DNA of 42,310 nt from contig JBBQCF010000003.1 of assembly GCA_038318455.1 (NCBI GenBank), positions 1-42,310 on the forward strand. Reading direction: 5' to 3'. The number at the start of each line of letters is the position of its first letter. Position 1 is the stretch's first letter. The notes beneath the pieces are model-generated. The model saw only the letters and a list, made by a program, of their open reading frames with translations, made no database searches and was not told the DNA's origin. A program made the translations under genes and the position numbers. Below are positions 7,763 to 16,423 of this stretch, piece after piece. Origin of the DNA: UBA12068 sp038318455. GTDB lineage: Bacteria > Patescibacteriota > Minisyncoccia > Moranbacterales > GWC2-37-73.

Positions 7763-8842
7763 ATGAAAATTGGAATTGATGCTTCCAGAGCATTTTTAAA
7801 GCAAAGAACTGGAATCGAAGAATATTCGTATCAAGTTATACAGAATCTAAGAGATCAGCTTAATGATCATCAGGTTATTTTATATGTGCGCAAGAATCAG
7901 CGAGTAGACTTTGATTTGCCTGAAAAATGGAAAGTGAAAAAAATAAATTTCCCAAGATTATGGACGCAGCTTGGACTATCACTTGAAATGTTTTTACATC
8001 CAGTGGACACATTGTTTGTGCCTGCCCATACTGTTCCATTTATTCATCCCAAAAAGACTATTGTTACTGTGCATGGGTTGGAATATGAATTTTGTCCAGA
8101 AGCTTATTCTCGCTTTGCACGTTTTTATATGCGTCTGACAATAAAAAAGTCATGCCAGTGGGCAAGTGAAATAATTTCAGTTTCAGAGAATACTAAAAAA
8201 GATTTGATTGATTTATATAAAGTTAATAGTGAAAAAGTAGCTGTGATTCATGAAGGATATGAAAAAAATCTCAAATCTCAAATCTCAAATCTCAAGAAAA
8301 TAGATCGCAAGAAACCATACTTGCTTTTCATAGGCAGGATAGAAGAAAGAAAAAATATCAGTAACATTATCAAGGCATTTGAAATATTAAAAGAAAAATA
8401 CAAAATTCCGCATGGACTTATTTTGGCTGGAAAAGCTGGGCATGGCTACGAAAATTTTAAATTTCAAATTTTAAATTTCAAATTCAAGGACGAAGTCCTT
8501 GAGCTTGGATTTGTTAGTGAGCAAAAAAAATGGGAATTACTCAAAAATGCAGACGTTTTTGTTTTTCCGACACTCTATGAAGGGTTCGGTATTCCAATTT
8601 TGGAAGCGCAAAGTGTGGGCGTGCCAGTGGTGGCTTCGAATAATTCTTCAATTCCTGAAGTTACTGGTGACAGTGCGCTGCTAGTTGACTGTGAAAGCTC
8701 TGAAGATATAGCTGAAAATATATTTGAGCTTATCTCGAATGAAATCTTGAAAAATGCTATAATATCCAAAGGACTGGAAAATGTAAAAAGATTTGATTGG
8801 GCAAGTTGTTCTAAGTCAATTGCGGAAATATTAAAAGCATAA
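7763..8842 (+). CDS. GT4-family glycosyltransferase (GT-B fold)
   Basis: 359 residues. The N-terminal domain begins MKIGIDASRAFLKQRTGIEEYSYQ, a classic GT4 opening with a Gly/Glu donor-side loop, and contains VTVHGLEYEFCPEAYS. The C-terminal domain has LLFIGRIEERKNISNIIKAF and the E-x7-E-type block PTLYEGFGIPILEAQSVGVPVVASNNSSIPEV. It probably transfers a nucleotide-activated sugar (mannose/glucose type) to a lipid-linked or surface glycan at the inner membrane face; the exact substrate is unknown. ATG 7763 is preferred over the GTG at 7757, because the AAGGTGG at 7754-7760 would be its Shine-Dalgarno sequence. Odd: two in-frame word-repeat tracts lie at about residues 168-178 (four AAATCTC units) and 230-242 (AAATTTC/AAATTTT), probably in surface loops. 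Confidence 0.9.
   Translation: MKIGIDASRAFLKQRTGIEEYSYQVIQNLRDQLNDHQVILYVRKNQRVDFDLPEKWKVKKINFPRLWTQLGLSLEMFLHPVDTLFVPAHTVPFIHPKKTIVTVHGLEYEFCPEAYSRFARFYMRLTIKKSCQWASEIISVSENTKKDLIDLYKVNSEKVAVIHEGYEKNLKSQISNLKKIDRKKPYLLFIGRIEERKNISNIIKAFEILKEKYKIPHGLILAGKAGHGYENFKFQILNFKFKDEVLELGFVSEQKKWELLKNADVFVFPTLYEGFGIPILEAQSVGVPVVASNNSSIPEVTGDSALLVDCESSEDIAENIFELISNEILKNAIISKGLENVKRFDWASCSKSIAEILKA
8266..8294. repeat. Four tandem AAATCTC units inside the GT4 gene
   Basis: The 7-bp word AAATCTC is repeated four times in frame. It encodes NLKSQISNLK between the N- and C-terminal GT-B domains. Confidence 0.8.
8451..8487. repeat. AAATTTC/AAATTTT tract inside the GT4 gene
   Basis: An alternating run of the words AAATTTT and AAATTTC encodes ENFKFQILNFKFK between conserved blocks (after ILAGKAG, before the LGFVSE strand). 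Confidence 0.75.
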
Positions 8843-8866
8843 AAATGTTATATTAAACTTGAAATT

Positions 8867-9997
8867 ATGGATAAAATAAAAATTGCCTTGGTGCATGATT
8901 TCATGGTTTCTCTCGGAGGAGCCGAACGAGTGCTAAAAGAACTTTCTGAAATGTATCCATCTGCCCCGATTTATACCTTGCTTTATGACAAAGAAAAATT
9001 AGGCATGCTTTTTGAGGACAAAGATGTTCGTCCTTCTTATTTACAAAAATTTCCAAAATTTTTAAGAAGAAATTACCGCTGGTTGTTGCCATTTTTTCCA
9101 GTGATTCCTGAAACATTTGATCTTCGTGAATATGATTTGGTCATCTCATCTTCAGGCGCATGGAGTAAGGGCATTGTGACAAAACTAGACACCGTGCATG
9201 TGGCATATCTGCACTCTCCGATGCGTTGGGTTTGGGATTACAACGAAAAATATGTCAAAGAGAGTAATGGTGTAAAATTTGGATTTTTCTTGCGCATTAT
9301 TTTTAATTATTTACGTGTCTGGGATCGCTTAGCAGCTGATCGCCCAGATTATTTGATTGCAAATTCAAAATATACTCAAAAAAGAATTGATAAATATTAT
9401 AGAAGGGAATCAACTGTGATATATCCACCAGCAGAGATTTCATCAACCATTAGTCATCAGTTAGTTGATGCTAAAAAGAATGACCAACTGCCGACTTCGG
9501 ATTACTTCCTTATTGTTTCTCGCTTGTCTGCGTATAAAAAAGTGGATGTTGTGGTTGAAGCTTTTAATAAGCTAGGATTACCATTGGTTGTTATTGGAAG
9601 TGGTGAACAAGAGAATTATTTGCGAAAAATTGCCAAGGGCAATGTGCAAATTTTGGGCTGGCAAAAAGATGATGTTATTGTGAAATATTATCAAAATGCC
9701 AAAGCCTTTATTTTTCCAGCAGAGGATGATTTTGGCATTACTCCAGTTGAGGCTATGAGCTTTGGTGTGCCAGTTATTGCTTACAGAATGGGCGGAGTGT
9801 TGGAAACGGTTCAAGAATCCATTACAGGTGAATTTTTTGACTCACAGACACCAGAGGTTATTGCGGATGGCGTAAGGAGATTTTTGATTAATGAAGATAA
9901 ATACAATAAAAATATTATTAAAGCTCGCGCTGCTGAATTTTCCAGTGAGCGATTTAGGAAAGAATTTAGTGAATATATAGACAAAATTTTAAAATAG
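8867..9997 (+). CDS. GT4-family glycosyltransferase (mannosyltransferase-like)
   Basis: 376 residues. Opens IKIALVHDFMVSLGGAERVLKEL, where the GGAERV loop is typical of GT4 enzymes of the WbaZ/mannosyltransferase type. LHSPMRWVWDY is another signature of this subgroup. The C-terminal domain has LIVSRLSAYKKVDVVVEAFNKL, and the donor-binding block FPAEDDFGITPVEAMSFGVPVIAYRMGG. It lies 24 nt after the preceding GT4 gene and is likely co-transcribed, so both may build the same glycan. A TAGTCATCAGTTAGTTGATG word tract near 9449-9470 encodes a low-conservation loop at about residues 194-202. Acceptor and sugar cannot be told from sequence. Confidence 0.9.
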   Translation: MDKIKIALVHDFMVSLGGAERVLKELSEMYPSAPIYTLLYDKEKLGMLFEDKDVRPSYLQKFPKFLRRNYRWLLPFFPVIPETFDLREYDLVISSSGAWSKGIVTKLDTVHVAYLHSPMRWVWDYNEKYVKESNGVKFGFFLRIIFNYLRVWDRLAADRPDYLIANSKYTQKRIDKYYRRESTVIYPPAEISSTISHQLVDAKKNDQLPTSDYFLIVSRLSAYKKVDVVVEAFNKLGLPLVVIGSGEQENYLRKIAKGNVQILGWQKDDVIVKYYQNAKAFIFPAEDDFGITPVEAMSFGVPVIAYRMGGVLETVQESITGEFFDSQTPEVIADGVRRFLINEDKYNKNIIKARAAEFSSERFRKEFSEYIDKILK

Positions 9998-10071
9998 CTC
10001 GTAATTATTGAAGATTGTAAATTTAATTTTATTTGGAATTTGTTTTTTATAATTTGGAATTTTATCAAGGT

Positions 10072-10971
10072 ATGGATTTTGTTGGAAATATAAAAGCGTT
10101 TGAATTGTTGAAAAATTCTCTCGAGAGAGGGCATCTTAATCACGCCTATCTTTTTTCTGGGCCAGAACACATAGGAAAATTCACTTTAGCAAAGATATTT
10201 GCGCTGCATACTATTGATAGCACATCTCTAGGTTTGAATTTGAATGATGTTAGTAATGATGCTAAGTTAGATCTTATTATTGTTCAGCCTGAAATTGTCC
10301 AAAAGAATAATATTTCCAAACAGCGCGATATTTCAATAGAATCAATAAGAGAAGCCAAGCAAAGCTTGAGTCTTTTTCCATATCATGGAAAATATAAAAT
10401 CTTGGTTATTGATGATGCGCATCGCATGACCAACGGTTGTCAAAATGCTTTACTGAAAATCTTAGAAGAACCAAATCCAACAACCATGATTATCCTCGTT
10501 ACGCATGAAGTAGATAGAATTCTCCCCACAATACTTTCACGTTTGCAAGTCGTTAATTTTGGTTTAGTGGATGATGGAGAGATGAAAAAAGCATTTGCTG
10601 AAGACTTTTCATTTCAACAAGATTGCGTGGAACTTTCTATTGGACGTCCAGGCTTAGCTAAATTTTTGAATGAAAATATTGAAGAAAAGAATTTTAGAAT
10701 AGACGCCTTAATGGAACTTGAAAAACTCAAAAAAGGAACATTAAATGAGAAATTTAAATTAGCAGAAGATCTCTCTAAAGATGCAGTTAGAACTCTTGAT
10801 AAGTTAAATGTTTGGATATGGGAGTTAAGAAAGGATATTATGTCTGTAGATAAATTTAAAAATAGAAAGGCTTACGATGATATTGAAAAAATTCAAAAAA
10901 GTATGGCGACCTTAAAACGCAGTAATGCCAATAGTCGTCTTGTGCTGGAAGTATTATTTATGGACTTATAA
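10072..10971 (+). CDS. holB: DNA polymerase III delta' (clamp-loader) subunit
   Basis: 299 residues. AAA+ clamp-loader subunit related to DnaX/HolB, which helps place the sliding clamp on primed DNA. Visible: MDFVGNIKAFELLKNSLERGHLNHAYLFSGPEHIGKFTLA (delta'-type start and P-loop remnant GPEHIGKF, lacking the usual Lys-Ser/Thr), YKILVIDDAHRMTNGCQNALLKILEEP (Walker-B-like and sensor region) and TILSRLQVVNF, close to the SRC region. It lacks the Cys cluster of a zinc module. The degenerate P-loop fits a non-hydrolysing delta' rather than DnaX. ATG 10072 with AAGG upstream is preferred over a TTG at 10033. It ends 2 nt before ftsQ. Confidence 0.9.
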   Translation: MDFVGNIKAFELLKNSLERGHLNHAYLFSGPEHIGKFTLAKIFALHTIDSTSLGLNLNDVSNDAKLDLIIVQPEIVQKNNISKQRDISIESIREAKQSLSLFPYHGKYKILVIDDAHRMTNGCQNALLKILEEPNPTTMIILVTHEVDRILPTILSRLQVVNFGLVDDGEMKKAFAEDFSFQQDCVELSIGRPGLAKFLNENIEEKNFRIDALMELEKLKKGTLNEKFKLAEDLSKDAVRTLDKLNVWIWELRKDIMSVDKFKNRKAYDDIEKIQKSMATLKRSNANSRLVLEVLFMDL

Positions 10972-10973
10972 GT

Positions 10974-11864
10974 ATGACAAAAAGATATATAAAAAATTGC
11001 ACAGGAGACCAATGCAAAGAAGAAAGAGACATTCCTCGTATTTTATCGAAGATAATTTTTTATATTCTATCGATTTTTTTTGTTGGCGTGCTTTGTTACA
11101 CGTTATTTTTTTCGCAATATCTTAAGCTTTCACATATTTCTATTGATGGAACACGAGAGCTTGATAAAAATGAATTAGGTGTAGTTATCGACAACTCACT
11201 GCAAGGAAAATTTTTGAATATAATACCGAAAAATAATTTCATGTTTGCTTCGCAAGGAAGAATGGAAAAACTTTTAATGAATAGTTTTAAAAAAATACGA
11301 AGTGTGCGCGTGAACAAAAAATTTCCCGATACTGTCGATATAGTTATTGATGAGCGCAAAGCCCTGCTTGTTTGGTGCAGTGGTGATAAATGTTATTTGC
11401 TTGATGAAAAAGGAGTAGCATATAGTGAAGCTGATTTTTCATCTGCAGATCTTGTGCAAAATAATCTTTTGCAAATCGATGATGTGAGTGGACGAGAGGT
11501 TAAAATAGATGAGCAAATTATCAATCCTTCATATGAAAAATATGTGCTTAATATAAAAGATGTTTTGAATGGCGTGGGTTTCAATATAACTGGTAAATAT
11601 CTAACTCCTTCTCGAATGGCGGAAGAAATAACTGTGAAAACAGATCAGGATTTGGAAGTTTACCTCTCAACGCAATACGATCTAGAATCTGCAATTAGAA
11701 CTTTAAATACAATTTTGAAAAAAGAAATATTACCAGAAAAAATAAAAGACCTCGCATACATTGATCTTCGCGATGAAAATAAGGTTTTTTACAAATTTAA
11801 AAACGTAGAACCTATTATTACTGATGTACAGCAGGATATCAATACTAATATTGAGATAAAGTAG
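10974..11864 (+). CDS. ftsQ: FtsQ/DivIB-type cell division protein with POTRA domain
   Basis: 296 residues. A short basic cytoplasmic N-terminus contains two Cys and is followed by one membrane helix (residues ~25-48). An extracytoplasmic POTRA domain comes next (LKLSHISIDGTRELDKNELGVVI... IRSVRVNKKFPDTVDIVIDERKALLVW) and then the FtsQ beta domain (CYLLDEKGVAYSEAD...). FtsQ/DivIB links early and late divisome proteins (FtsB/FtsL) at the septum. Length and order match. It follows holB by 2 nt, so it is co-transcribed and possibly translationally coupled, and it is not in a dcw cluster with ftsA/ftsZ/murC. A bidirectional terminator follows at 11901-11925. Confidence 0.88.
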   Translation: MTKRYIKNCTGDQCKEERDIPRILSKIIFYILSIFFVGVLCYTLFFSQYLKLSHISIDGTRELDKNELGVVIDNSLQGKFLNIIPKNNFMFASQGRMEKLLMNSFKKIRSVRVNKKFPDTVDIVIDERKALLVWCSGDKCYLLDEKGVAYSEADFSSADLVQNNLLQIDDVSGREVKIDEQIINPSYEKYVLNIKDVLNGVGFNITGKYLTPSRMAEEITVKTDQDLEVYLSTQYDLESAIRTLNTILKKEILPEKIKDLAYIDLRDENKVFYKFKNVEPIITDVQQDINTNIEIK

Positions 11865-11900
11865 TAAAAATATTCTAACTTTATTTTTTGCATGAATAAT

Positions 11901-11925
11901 AAAAAACCAGCTTAGCTGGTTTTTT
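11901..11925. terminator. Bidirectional terminator between ftsQ and the GT39-like gene
   Basis: AAAAAACCAGC pairs with GCTGGTTTTTT around a TTA loop, giving a T tail on both strands. It serves the convergent genes ftsQ (+) and the gene at 11946-13796 (-). Confidence 0.88.
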
Positions 11926-11945
11926 ATGTTTAAGCGGGGATAGTA

Positions 11946-13796
11946 TTATTCTGAAATTGTTTCTGGCACATAATAAATCATAATAGAATTGCCAATCATT
12001 GTCACTGGTTTGAATTGTTTAGTCCATTCGTAATTGTTTGCTGCAGTTTTGCTTTCTTTGTTATAGATGCTGATTTGGAGTGAATTTACTGATATTGCAT
12101 ACCATCCTTTTTCAATAGGACGTTTCGAATCCCATCCAGAGATATATTGGTCACCTAGATAATATTCAGGATTTCCTCCGCCAAAATAATCAACATTAAT
12201 TTTTCTTATTTCAGGATTGTTTTGAAGGAATATGGCTAGACGTTTCAAGTCTTGTCCCCAGTCCACATTTGAATCAGTCACATATTTGTATCCATTTTTG
12301 CTTCCACCAATAGTTTCGTTGAAATATGAAACATAACCAGGATAACTAAAGAATGGTATAGATACGATCCAAATTATTAAGATAGTTAATAAGATGTGCA
12401 ATTGGTGGGTTGTCATCCTGTGTTTGTTTCTAATGAAATCGAAAACCTTTTTAGTTACCAATAAATACGCCAGTGGCATAATTGGAAAAAGATGACGAAG
12501 TCCAATATTTAAATTTCCCGTAATGCTTAAAAATGCATAAAGAAGAATAAATCCAAATAGAGTGTATTGCATGACTCCAATCTGCAAAAAGCGTTTAAGA
12601 TTTTTCTTTAGGGCCTTTTCCTTTAAAGATGAGATAGTGTTTTTAAATATCTGTTCTGAAGTTATAAGTAAAGAAAAAACAATAAGCAGTAAAAATGGAA
12701 TAGTCTCCTTAATGAGAAATACTAATGGAAAATAAATAGGGGATGCCTTGCCGGAAACATTATTGAGAAAATATGTTCCATTTCCGCCAGCCACACGTTT
12801 AAACACCATGGTGACTCCAAGAAGATATTCCGCAAAAGGTTTTAATATTGGAACTGAATTGATAGCACTCAATGCGTTGTTGGTGGTTATGCTAAGGGGG
12901 TTGTGGTCAAAAAGAGGGAAAGAGAAATTTATTTGCCTGTCAATAATCTCTTTTGGCATGTTGTAAGTATTTACGAAATACAAAATCCAAACAACAACCA
13001 TGGAAATTGCCAGAGCTGCAAGGCCTTTTCCGAGATATGAAAAGAATAATTTAGTGCGCAGCAATTTCCCTTTATTTTCTTCTTCTTCATGTGAGATTTT
13101 CTTAACAAGTGGATAAACTAAAATAACTAACCCGAGTATTGGATAGGCCATTAAGGAAGAGAATTTCACTAAATTAACCAGCCCCAAGAAGAAACCACCA
13201 ATGAAAACATTTTTCCAAGTTGGTTTTTTGATGAATTTTAAAAAATAATAAAATGCGAAAGTGATAAAAGCAGCGATTCCAATATCAGTAGTTACGTAAT
13301 GATTGTGTCCTAAAATATTCGGATCAAAAGCATATAAGGTAAGAATAAAAAGACCACCCAAGATTCCAGCAATTTCTTTTCCCCACATGAAAAGAAACAG
13401 TCCTAAAATAACGGAAATAATAATGATTGGCAGACGTGCTAAGAAAAGAATTTGATCGGCATTGTTTCCGCCTTCATAGAGAAGATATTTTCCTGCTTGC
13501 CATTGTCCGTCGTCCCAGACTCTATTTAATCCTTCTCCCGTCCAAAAAGGTTGAGTTTTATCAAAATTAAGATTAAGGAATGCTAATGGGATTCCAATTA
13601 GATCCTTGAGTAATGGTGGATGTTCAGGATTTAGGCGCATGTCTTGCTCGGTAACATAACTGTATCCAGCTGGGATGTGTGCAACTTCATCAAATGTTGC
13701 GCTATCATTTTTCGCATTCAACAGCGAGACAACAGTGAAGAATGTCATTATCGCCACTACAATTAGTCGATAATTTTTTTTGAGAAACTTTTCCAT
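11946..13796 (-). CDS. Polytopic GT39-like glycosyltransferase (PMT/ArnT superfamily)
   Basis: 616 residues with roughly ten or more hydrophobic helices. The first extracytoplasmic loop carries the acidic signature DSATFDEVAHIPAGYSY, and LNPEHPPLLKDL follows; both are typical of GT39 (protein O-mannosyltransferase-like) GT-C enzymes. These use polyprenyl-phosphate sugars on the outer face of the membrane. Later signatures are GHNHYVTTDIGIAAFITFAFYYFLKF and NIGLRHLFPIMPLAYLL. The large soluble tail (residues ~495-616) contains NVDWGQDLKRL, a block shared by many CPR/GT39 proteins of this shape. It lies 60 nt after the second polytopic gene on the same strand, so the two form an operon. The acceptor (protein or glycolipid) is unknown. 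Confidence 0.85.
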   Translation of the reverse strand: MEKFLKKNYRLIVVAIMTFFTVVSLLNAKNDSATFDEVAHIPAGYSYVTEQDMRLNPEHPPLLKDLIGIPLAFLNLNFDKTQPFWTGEGLNRVWDDGQWQAGKYLLYEGGNNADQILFLARLPIIIISVILGLFLFMWGKEIAGILGGLFILTLYAFDPNILGHNHYVTTDIGIAAFITFAFYYFLKFIKKPTWKNVFIGGFFLGLVNLVKFSSLMAYPILGLVILVYPLVKKISHEEEENKGKLLRTKLFFSYLGKGLAALAISMVVVWILYFVNTYNMPKEIIDRQINFSFPLFDHNPLSITTNNALSAINSVPILKPFAEYLLGVTMVFKRVAGGNGTYFLNNVSGKASPIYFPLVFLIKETIPFLLLIVFSLLITSEQIFKNTISSLKEKALKKNLKRFLQIGVMQYTLFGFILLYAFLSITGNLNIGLRHLFPIMPLAYLLVTKKVFDFIRNKHRMTTHQLHILLTILIIWIVSIPFFSYPGYVSYFNETIGGSKNGYKYVTDSNVDWGQDLKRLAIFLQNNPEIRKINVDYFGGGNPEYYLGDQYISGWDSKRPIEKGWYAISVNSLQISIYNKESKTAANNYEWTKQFKPVTMIGNSIMIYYVPETISE

Positions 13797-13856
13797 GATT
13801 TTATTTTTATTTTTTTAAATTTATAATTACTCAATCGTTTTTTAAATAATGTTGTC

Positions 13857-15464
13857 TTATTTTGTTAATGTTATGAAAATATCCCCAAACTCATCGCGAT
13901 GTTCAGTAGCTGTAAGATTTGGAATTTTACTCTTGATATTATTGATGGCATTCCAATCCCAGCCTGTGAAGATAATTTCAAATTCGTCATTGTCGTTTGG
14001 AATAATTTGATCAACTTGAGAAGGATAGAGATATTTAGTATTTGGAATTGTTGGGTTTAGATATTTAATAGTCAGGCGTTCCATACTGCCTGTCACGATA
14101 TATTTCTGCTCATTCTGTGGCAATGCGCGAATGTAGTCGGAAATGTTTCTAAGGTTTGCACTGAAAACCTCATGTTGCTTAGGACTATTGTTAAAAAAAA
14201 CAAAATATTTAATTGGATCAGCTAGTCCAATAAAAACAAAAGCTCCAATTAAAAAAGAAATAGTAAATGCCTTGTAGGCATGCCCAAATTGATTATATTT
14301 CTTGAGAATCCAAAGAAAGGGAATTATTGAAATCAAAATAACAGCTGGCAAGGTTCCAATTGAACGAAGAGCGTGGGGATTTCCTTCATTAGCCAAAAAT
14401 TCAGGAATAAGTAATACTAAAAACCAAGATAAAAGAAAAACATAAATGTCCATTTGTTCATTGCGATTTCCTCTGTGAAATCGCAGCCAAAGAAGATGTA
14501 ATAATTTACTGGTAACATAAATAAGACCAATCAAAAATGCAATGCTGACAATGGGATTAAGTAGGGGATAAGGTGCATAATTGTGTCTCATATTAAGATC
14601 TCCCATCACAAAATATTTTTGTAGTGCTAGCCCAAATGTTCTGGTAACAGCGCTGATGAGATGTCCTTGATTAGACTCTGGATTTAAAACTGAAATTTCA
14701 CTAGTGCGCGATGCATAGTGTTGCGGATTGGCGATGAAAAAATCAAATAGCATTGGCGCTGCTGTGACAAAAAGAGCAAAAGTAAAAACTAGCACATGCT
14801 TCCAATATTCCTTGAGGAAATTTTTGCGAGTGATGATAAGCGAAATAATAAGAGCCACCAAAACAAGTGGTGAAACTCGAAAGGCGATATAGGTATGAAC
14901 TCCGAGACCATAAATGATTCCAGCAATCACAAAGTCGTGCAATTTTTTTGTGCGAAGTCCTTTCCAGAGAAAATAGAAAGCAAATGACAGAATGAAAGGA
15001 ACCATAATGGCGCGAAAACCGATACGGGAAAAATTGATGGCCCAATATGAAAAAGCAGTAAGGTATGCTCCAATGAGTCCAGCTGCATAACTGGAAAAAA
15101 GTTCATTAGCTAGCAAGAACACTCCAAGCACCGTTAATGTTCCAAAGATGATTGAACAGAATTTCAATCCAAATTCTGTCGGACCAAAGGCTTTGATGGA
15201 GAGGGCTTGGAGGTTAATAAAGAGTCCTTCGCGACCCTGGTTGCCTTCATAAAAAAGTTTATATTGCCCAGTGGCATTGGCTTCTTGTGCATCCACTCCA
15301 TTTTGCGCTTCATCGGGATAAATTCCAGCTGGGATGTTTTTAATGTCAGTTGCCCGCAAAGCAAAAGCGGCAATCATGATTGCTAATAATAATCCCCAAA
15401 TCATTTTCTTATTTTTTCCGCCCATGATGAATCCGCCTTGGGCGGACATTTCGATTTTATTCAT
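13857..15464 (-). CDS. Polytopic GT39/ArnT-like glycosyltransferase
   Basis: 535 residues, with about ten or more membrane helices and a C-terminal soluble domain of about 100 residues. After the first helix comes IPAGIYPDEAQNGVDAQEA, the acidic loop of GT-C fold ArnT/PMT-like enzymes. NQGREGLFINLQAL and the INFSRIGFRAIMVPF block are also typical. It probably transfers a sugar from a polyprenyl carrier to a surface acceptor, working with its operon partner at 11946-13796. Start is uncertain: ATG 15464 is used here, but ATG 15449 and ATG 15425 (just before MGGKNKKM and the first helix) are possible. A TCCGCC-TTG-GGCGGA hairpin at 15432-15446 lies between them. A divergent promoter (15510-15536) drives it. 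Confidence 0.82.
   Translation of the reverse strand: MNKIEMSAQGGFIMGGKNKKMIWGLLLAIMIAAFALRATDIKNIPAGIYPDEAQNGVDAQEANATGQYKLFYEGNQGREGLFINLQALSIKAFGPTEFGLKFCSIIFGTLTVLGVFLLANELFSSYAAGLIGAYLTAFSYWAINFSRIGFRAIMVPFILSFAFYFLWKGLRTKKLHDFVIAGIIYGLGVHTYIAFRVSPLVLVALIISLIITRKNFLKEYWKHVLVFTFALFVTAAPMLFDFFIANPQHYASRTSEISVLNPESNQGHLISAVTRTFGLALQKYFVMGDLNMRHNYAPYPLLNPIVSIAFLIGLIYVTSKLLHLLWLRFHRGNRNEQMDIYVFLLSWFLVLLIPEFLANEGNPHALRSIGTLPAVILISIIPFLWILKKYNQFGHAYKAFTISFLIGAFVFIGLADPIKYFVFFNNSPKQHEVFSANLRNISDYIRALPQNEQKYIVTGSMERLTIKYLNPTIPNTKYLYPSQVDQIIPNDNDEFEIIFTGWDWNAINNIKSKIPNLTATEHRDEFGDIFITLTK
15432..15446. repeat. TCCGCC-TTG-GGCGGA palindrome near the GT39-like gene start
   Basis: A 6-bp perfect GC stem with a 3-nt loop, unusual against the AT-rich background. 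It lies between alternative start codons of the minus-strand gene. On the minus strand its GGCGGA arm is positioned like a Shine-Dalgarno sequence for ATG 15425. Confidence 0.6.
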
Positions 15465-15509
15465 TTTATGTTTATTTTTTTATTGGTAAAAATGATGCTT
15501 ATTTCTTTT

Positions 15510-15536
15510 ATTATAACACTATTTTCGTCTTGTAAA
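15510..15536 (-). promoter_or_regulatory. Minus-strand extended -10 promoter for the GT39 pair
   Basis: On the minus strand: TTTACA (15536-15531), a 15-bp spacer ending in TGT, and TATAAT (15515-15510). The short spacer is compensated by the extended -10. It lies back to back with the promoter at 15541-15569. Confidence 0.5.
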
Positions 15537-15540
15537 CAGC

Positions 15541-15569
15541 TTGACACTAAGCTTATTTTATGCTAGAAT
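15541..15569 (+). promoter_or_regulatory. Near-consensus promoter of the 15671-17320 operon
   Basis: Perfect TTGACA (15541-15546), a 17-bp spacer ending in TGC, and TAGAAT (15564-15569). The predicted start is near 15576. Confidence 0.8.
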
Positions 15570-15575
15570 AGATGG

Positions 15576-15627
15576 TTGTAGGATTGTCCTGCAATAAGGC
15601 AAATAAAAGCGCCTTTAAAGGCTCTTT
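15576..15627 (+). promoter_or_regulatory. Two stem-loops in the 5' leader, the first at the mRNA 5' end
   Basis: TTGTAGGA (15576-15583) pairs with TCCTGCAA (15587-15594), 8 bp with one G-T wobble and a TTG loop, starting at the predicted first transcribed base. A second hairpin (AAAG-GCC / GGC-CTTT, 15606-15627) follows. Such 5'-terminal stems are known to stabilise mRNAs; the role here is inferred. Confidence 0.55.
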
Positions 15628-15670
15628 GACAACATAATATCAATCAAAAAAGGGAAAAGGGAGGTTTATC

Positions 15671-16408
15671 ATGGGATTAGGAAGATTTGCAGGTGAAGCA
15701 TTGAGTGAAGTTGCTTTTTTTTCCGTTATAAAAAAAGCCTGGGACTGGGCCATGCGAATGGTCACTGATGATGTCAGAACAACTGTAGGAAATGAAATAA
15801 AAGACAGAATTGTTGGTACCAGGTTATGGAAGGATGAGCATTTTTTTGCTCTCGACTTGGCTGAAGCAAACATCACAATTGAACAAAAGAGACTGATTGA
15901 AGAAGCGATGGAAATAGCCAGGTTGGAAGATTGTGCGAATGGCACCGTTTATGCGAGAAATTTTCGCTTAATTATTGTTGCTCGCGATCAAGAAAATCCT
16001 ACGACTGCTGGTACGCCAGCTGTCCCTGATAAACCAGGAACACCTGAAGTTCCAGCTACTAAGACTACACCTAAAAAGGATGCTGTTGCTGCTGTTCCTG
16101 GAAAGCTAGCAGTGCCTGCCGGTAAACGTCCAGGTATCATTATCTTGGAAGATATGGTTAAAGACTGCACTAAAGTTAGGGAAGTGTACGCAAGGATAGT
16201 TGCGGCAGGATTGTTGCAAGACGGGCATTCCAACTTCGAAAAGTTCATTGATGTCAGCAAGAAAGTGGTTATTCCTTTTTTACTGACAAAAGGAACGGCC
16301 GCATATGCTTCTGCTGATGCAATGATGACAAAAGTTGAAAATGGTATCAGAAAAAAAAGTTGCGAATATAATAATCGTTCGTGGCTTGCAAAACTATTTC
16401 TAAACTAA
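15671..16408 (+). CDS. Hypothetical protein, two helical domains with a Pro/Thr/Ala-rich linker
   Basis: 245 residues, family not recognised. Residues ~1-105 form a mixed helical domain (RFAGEALSEVAFFSVIKKAWDWAMRMV, ITIEQKRLIEEAMEIARLEDCANGTVY, FRLIIVARD). Residues ~108-152 are a low-complexity linker rich in Pro, Thr, Ala and Lys (TPAVPDKPGTPEVPATKTTP). Residues ~155-245 form a second domain with ILEDMVKDCTKVREVYARIVAAGLL. There is no signal peptide or clear membrane helix. GGGAGG (15659-15664) is a strong Shine-Dalgarno sequence. It is the first gene of an operon with the membrane protein 16 nt downstream, under the near-consensus promoter at 15541. Codon use looks somewhat richer in G/C-ending codons than neighbouring genes, which together with the signals suggests high expression. 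Confidence 0.75.
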   Translation: MGLGRFAGEALSEVAFFSVIKKAWDWAMRMVTDDVRTTVGNEIKDRIVGTRLWKDEHFFALDLAEANITIEQKRLIEEAMEIARLEDCANGTVYARNFRLIIVARDQENPTTAGTPAVPDKPGTPEVPATKTTPKKDAVAAVPGKLAVPAGKRPGIIILEDMVKDCTKVREVYARIVAAGLLQDGHSNFEKFIDVSKKVVIPFLLTKGTAAYASADAMMTKVENGIRKKSCEYNNRSWLAKLFLN

Positions 16409-16423
16409 AAAAGGGAGGAAGTC

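Noticed and set aside
8266..8294. CRISPR array
   Set aside because: The 7-bp tandem words have no spacers, lie inside a gene and have no cas genes nearby. No other direct repeats with unique spacers of regular size were seen.
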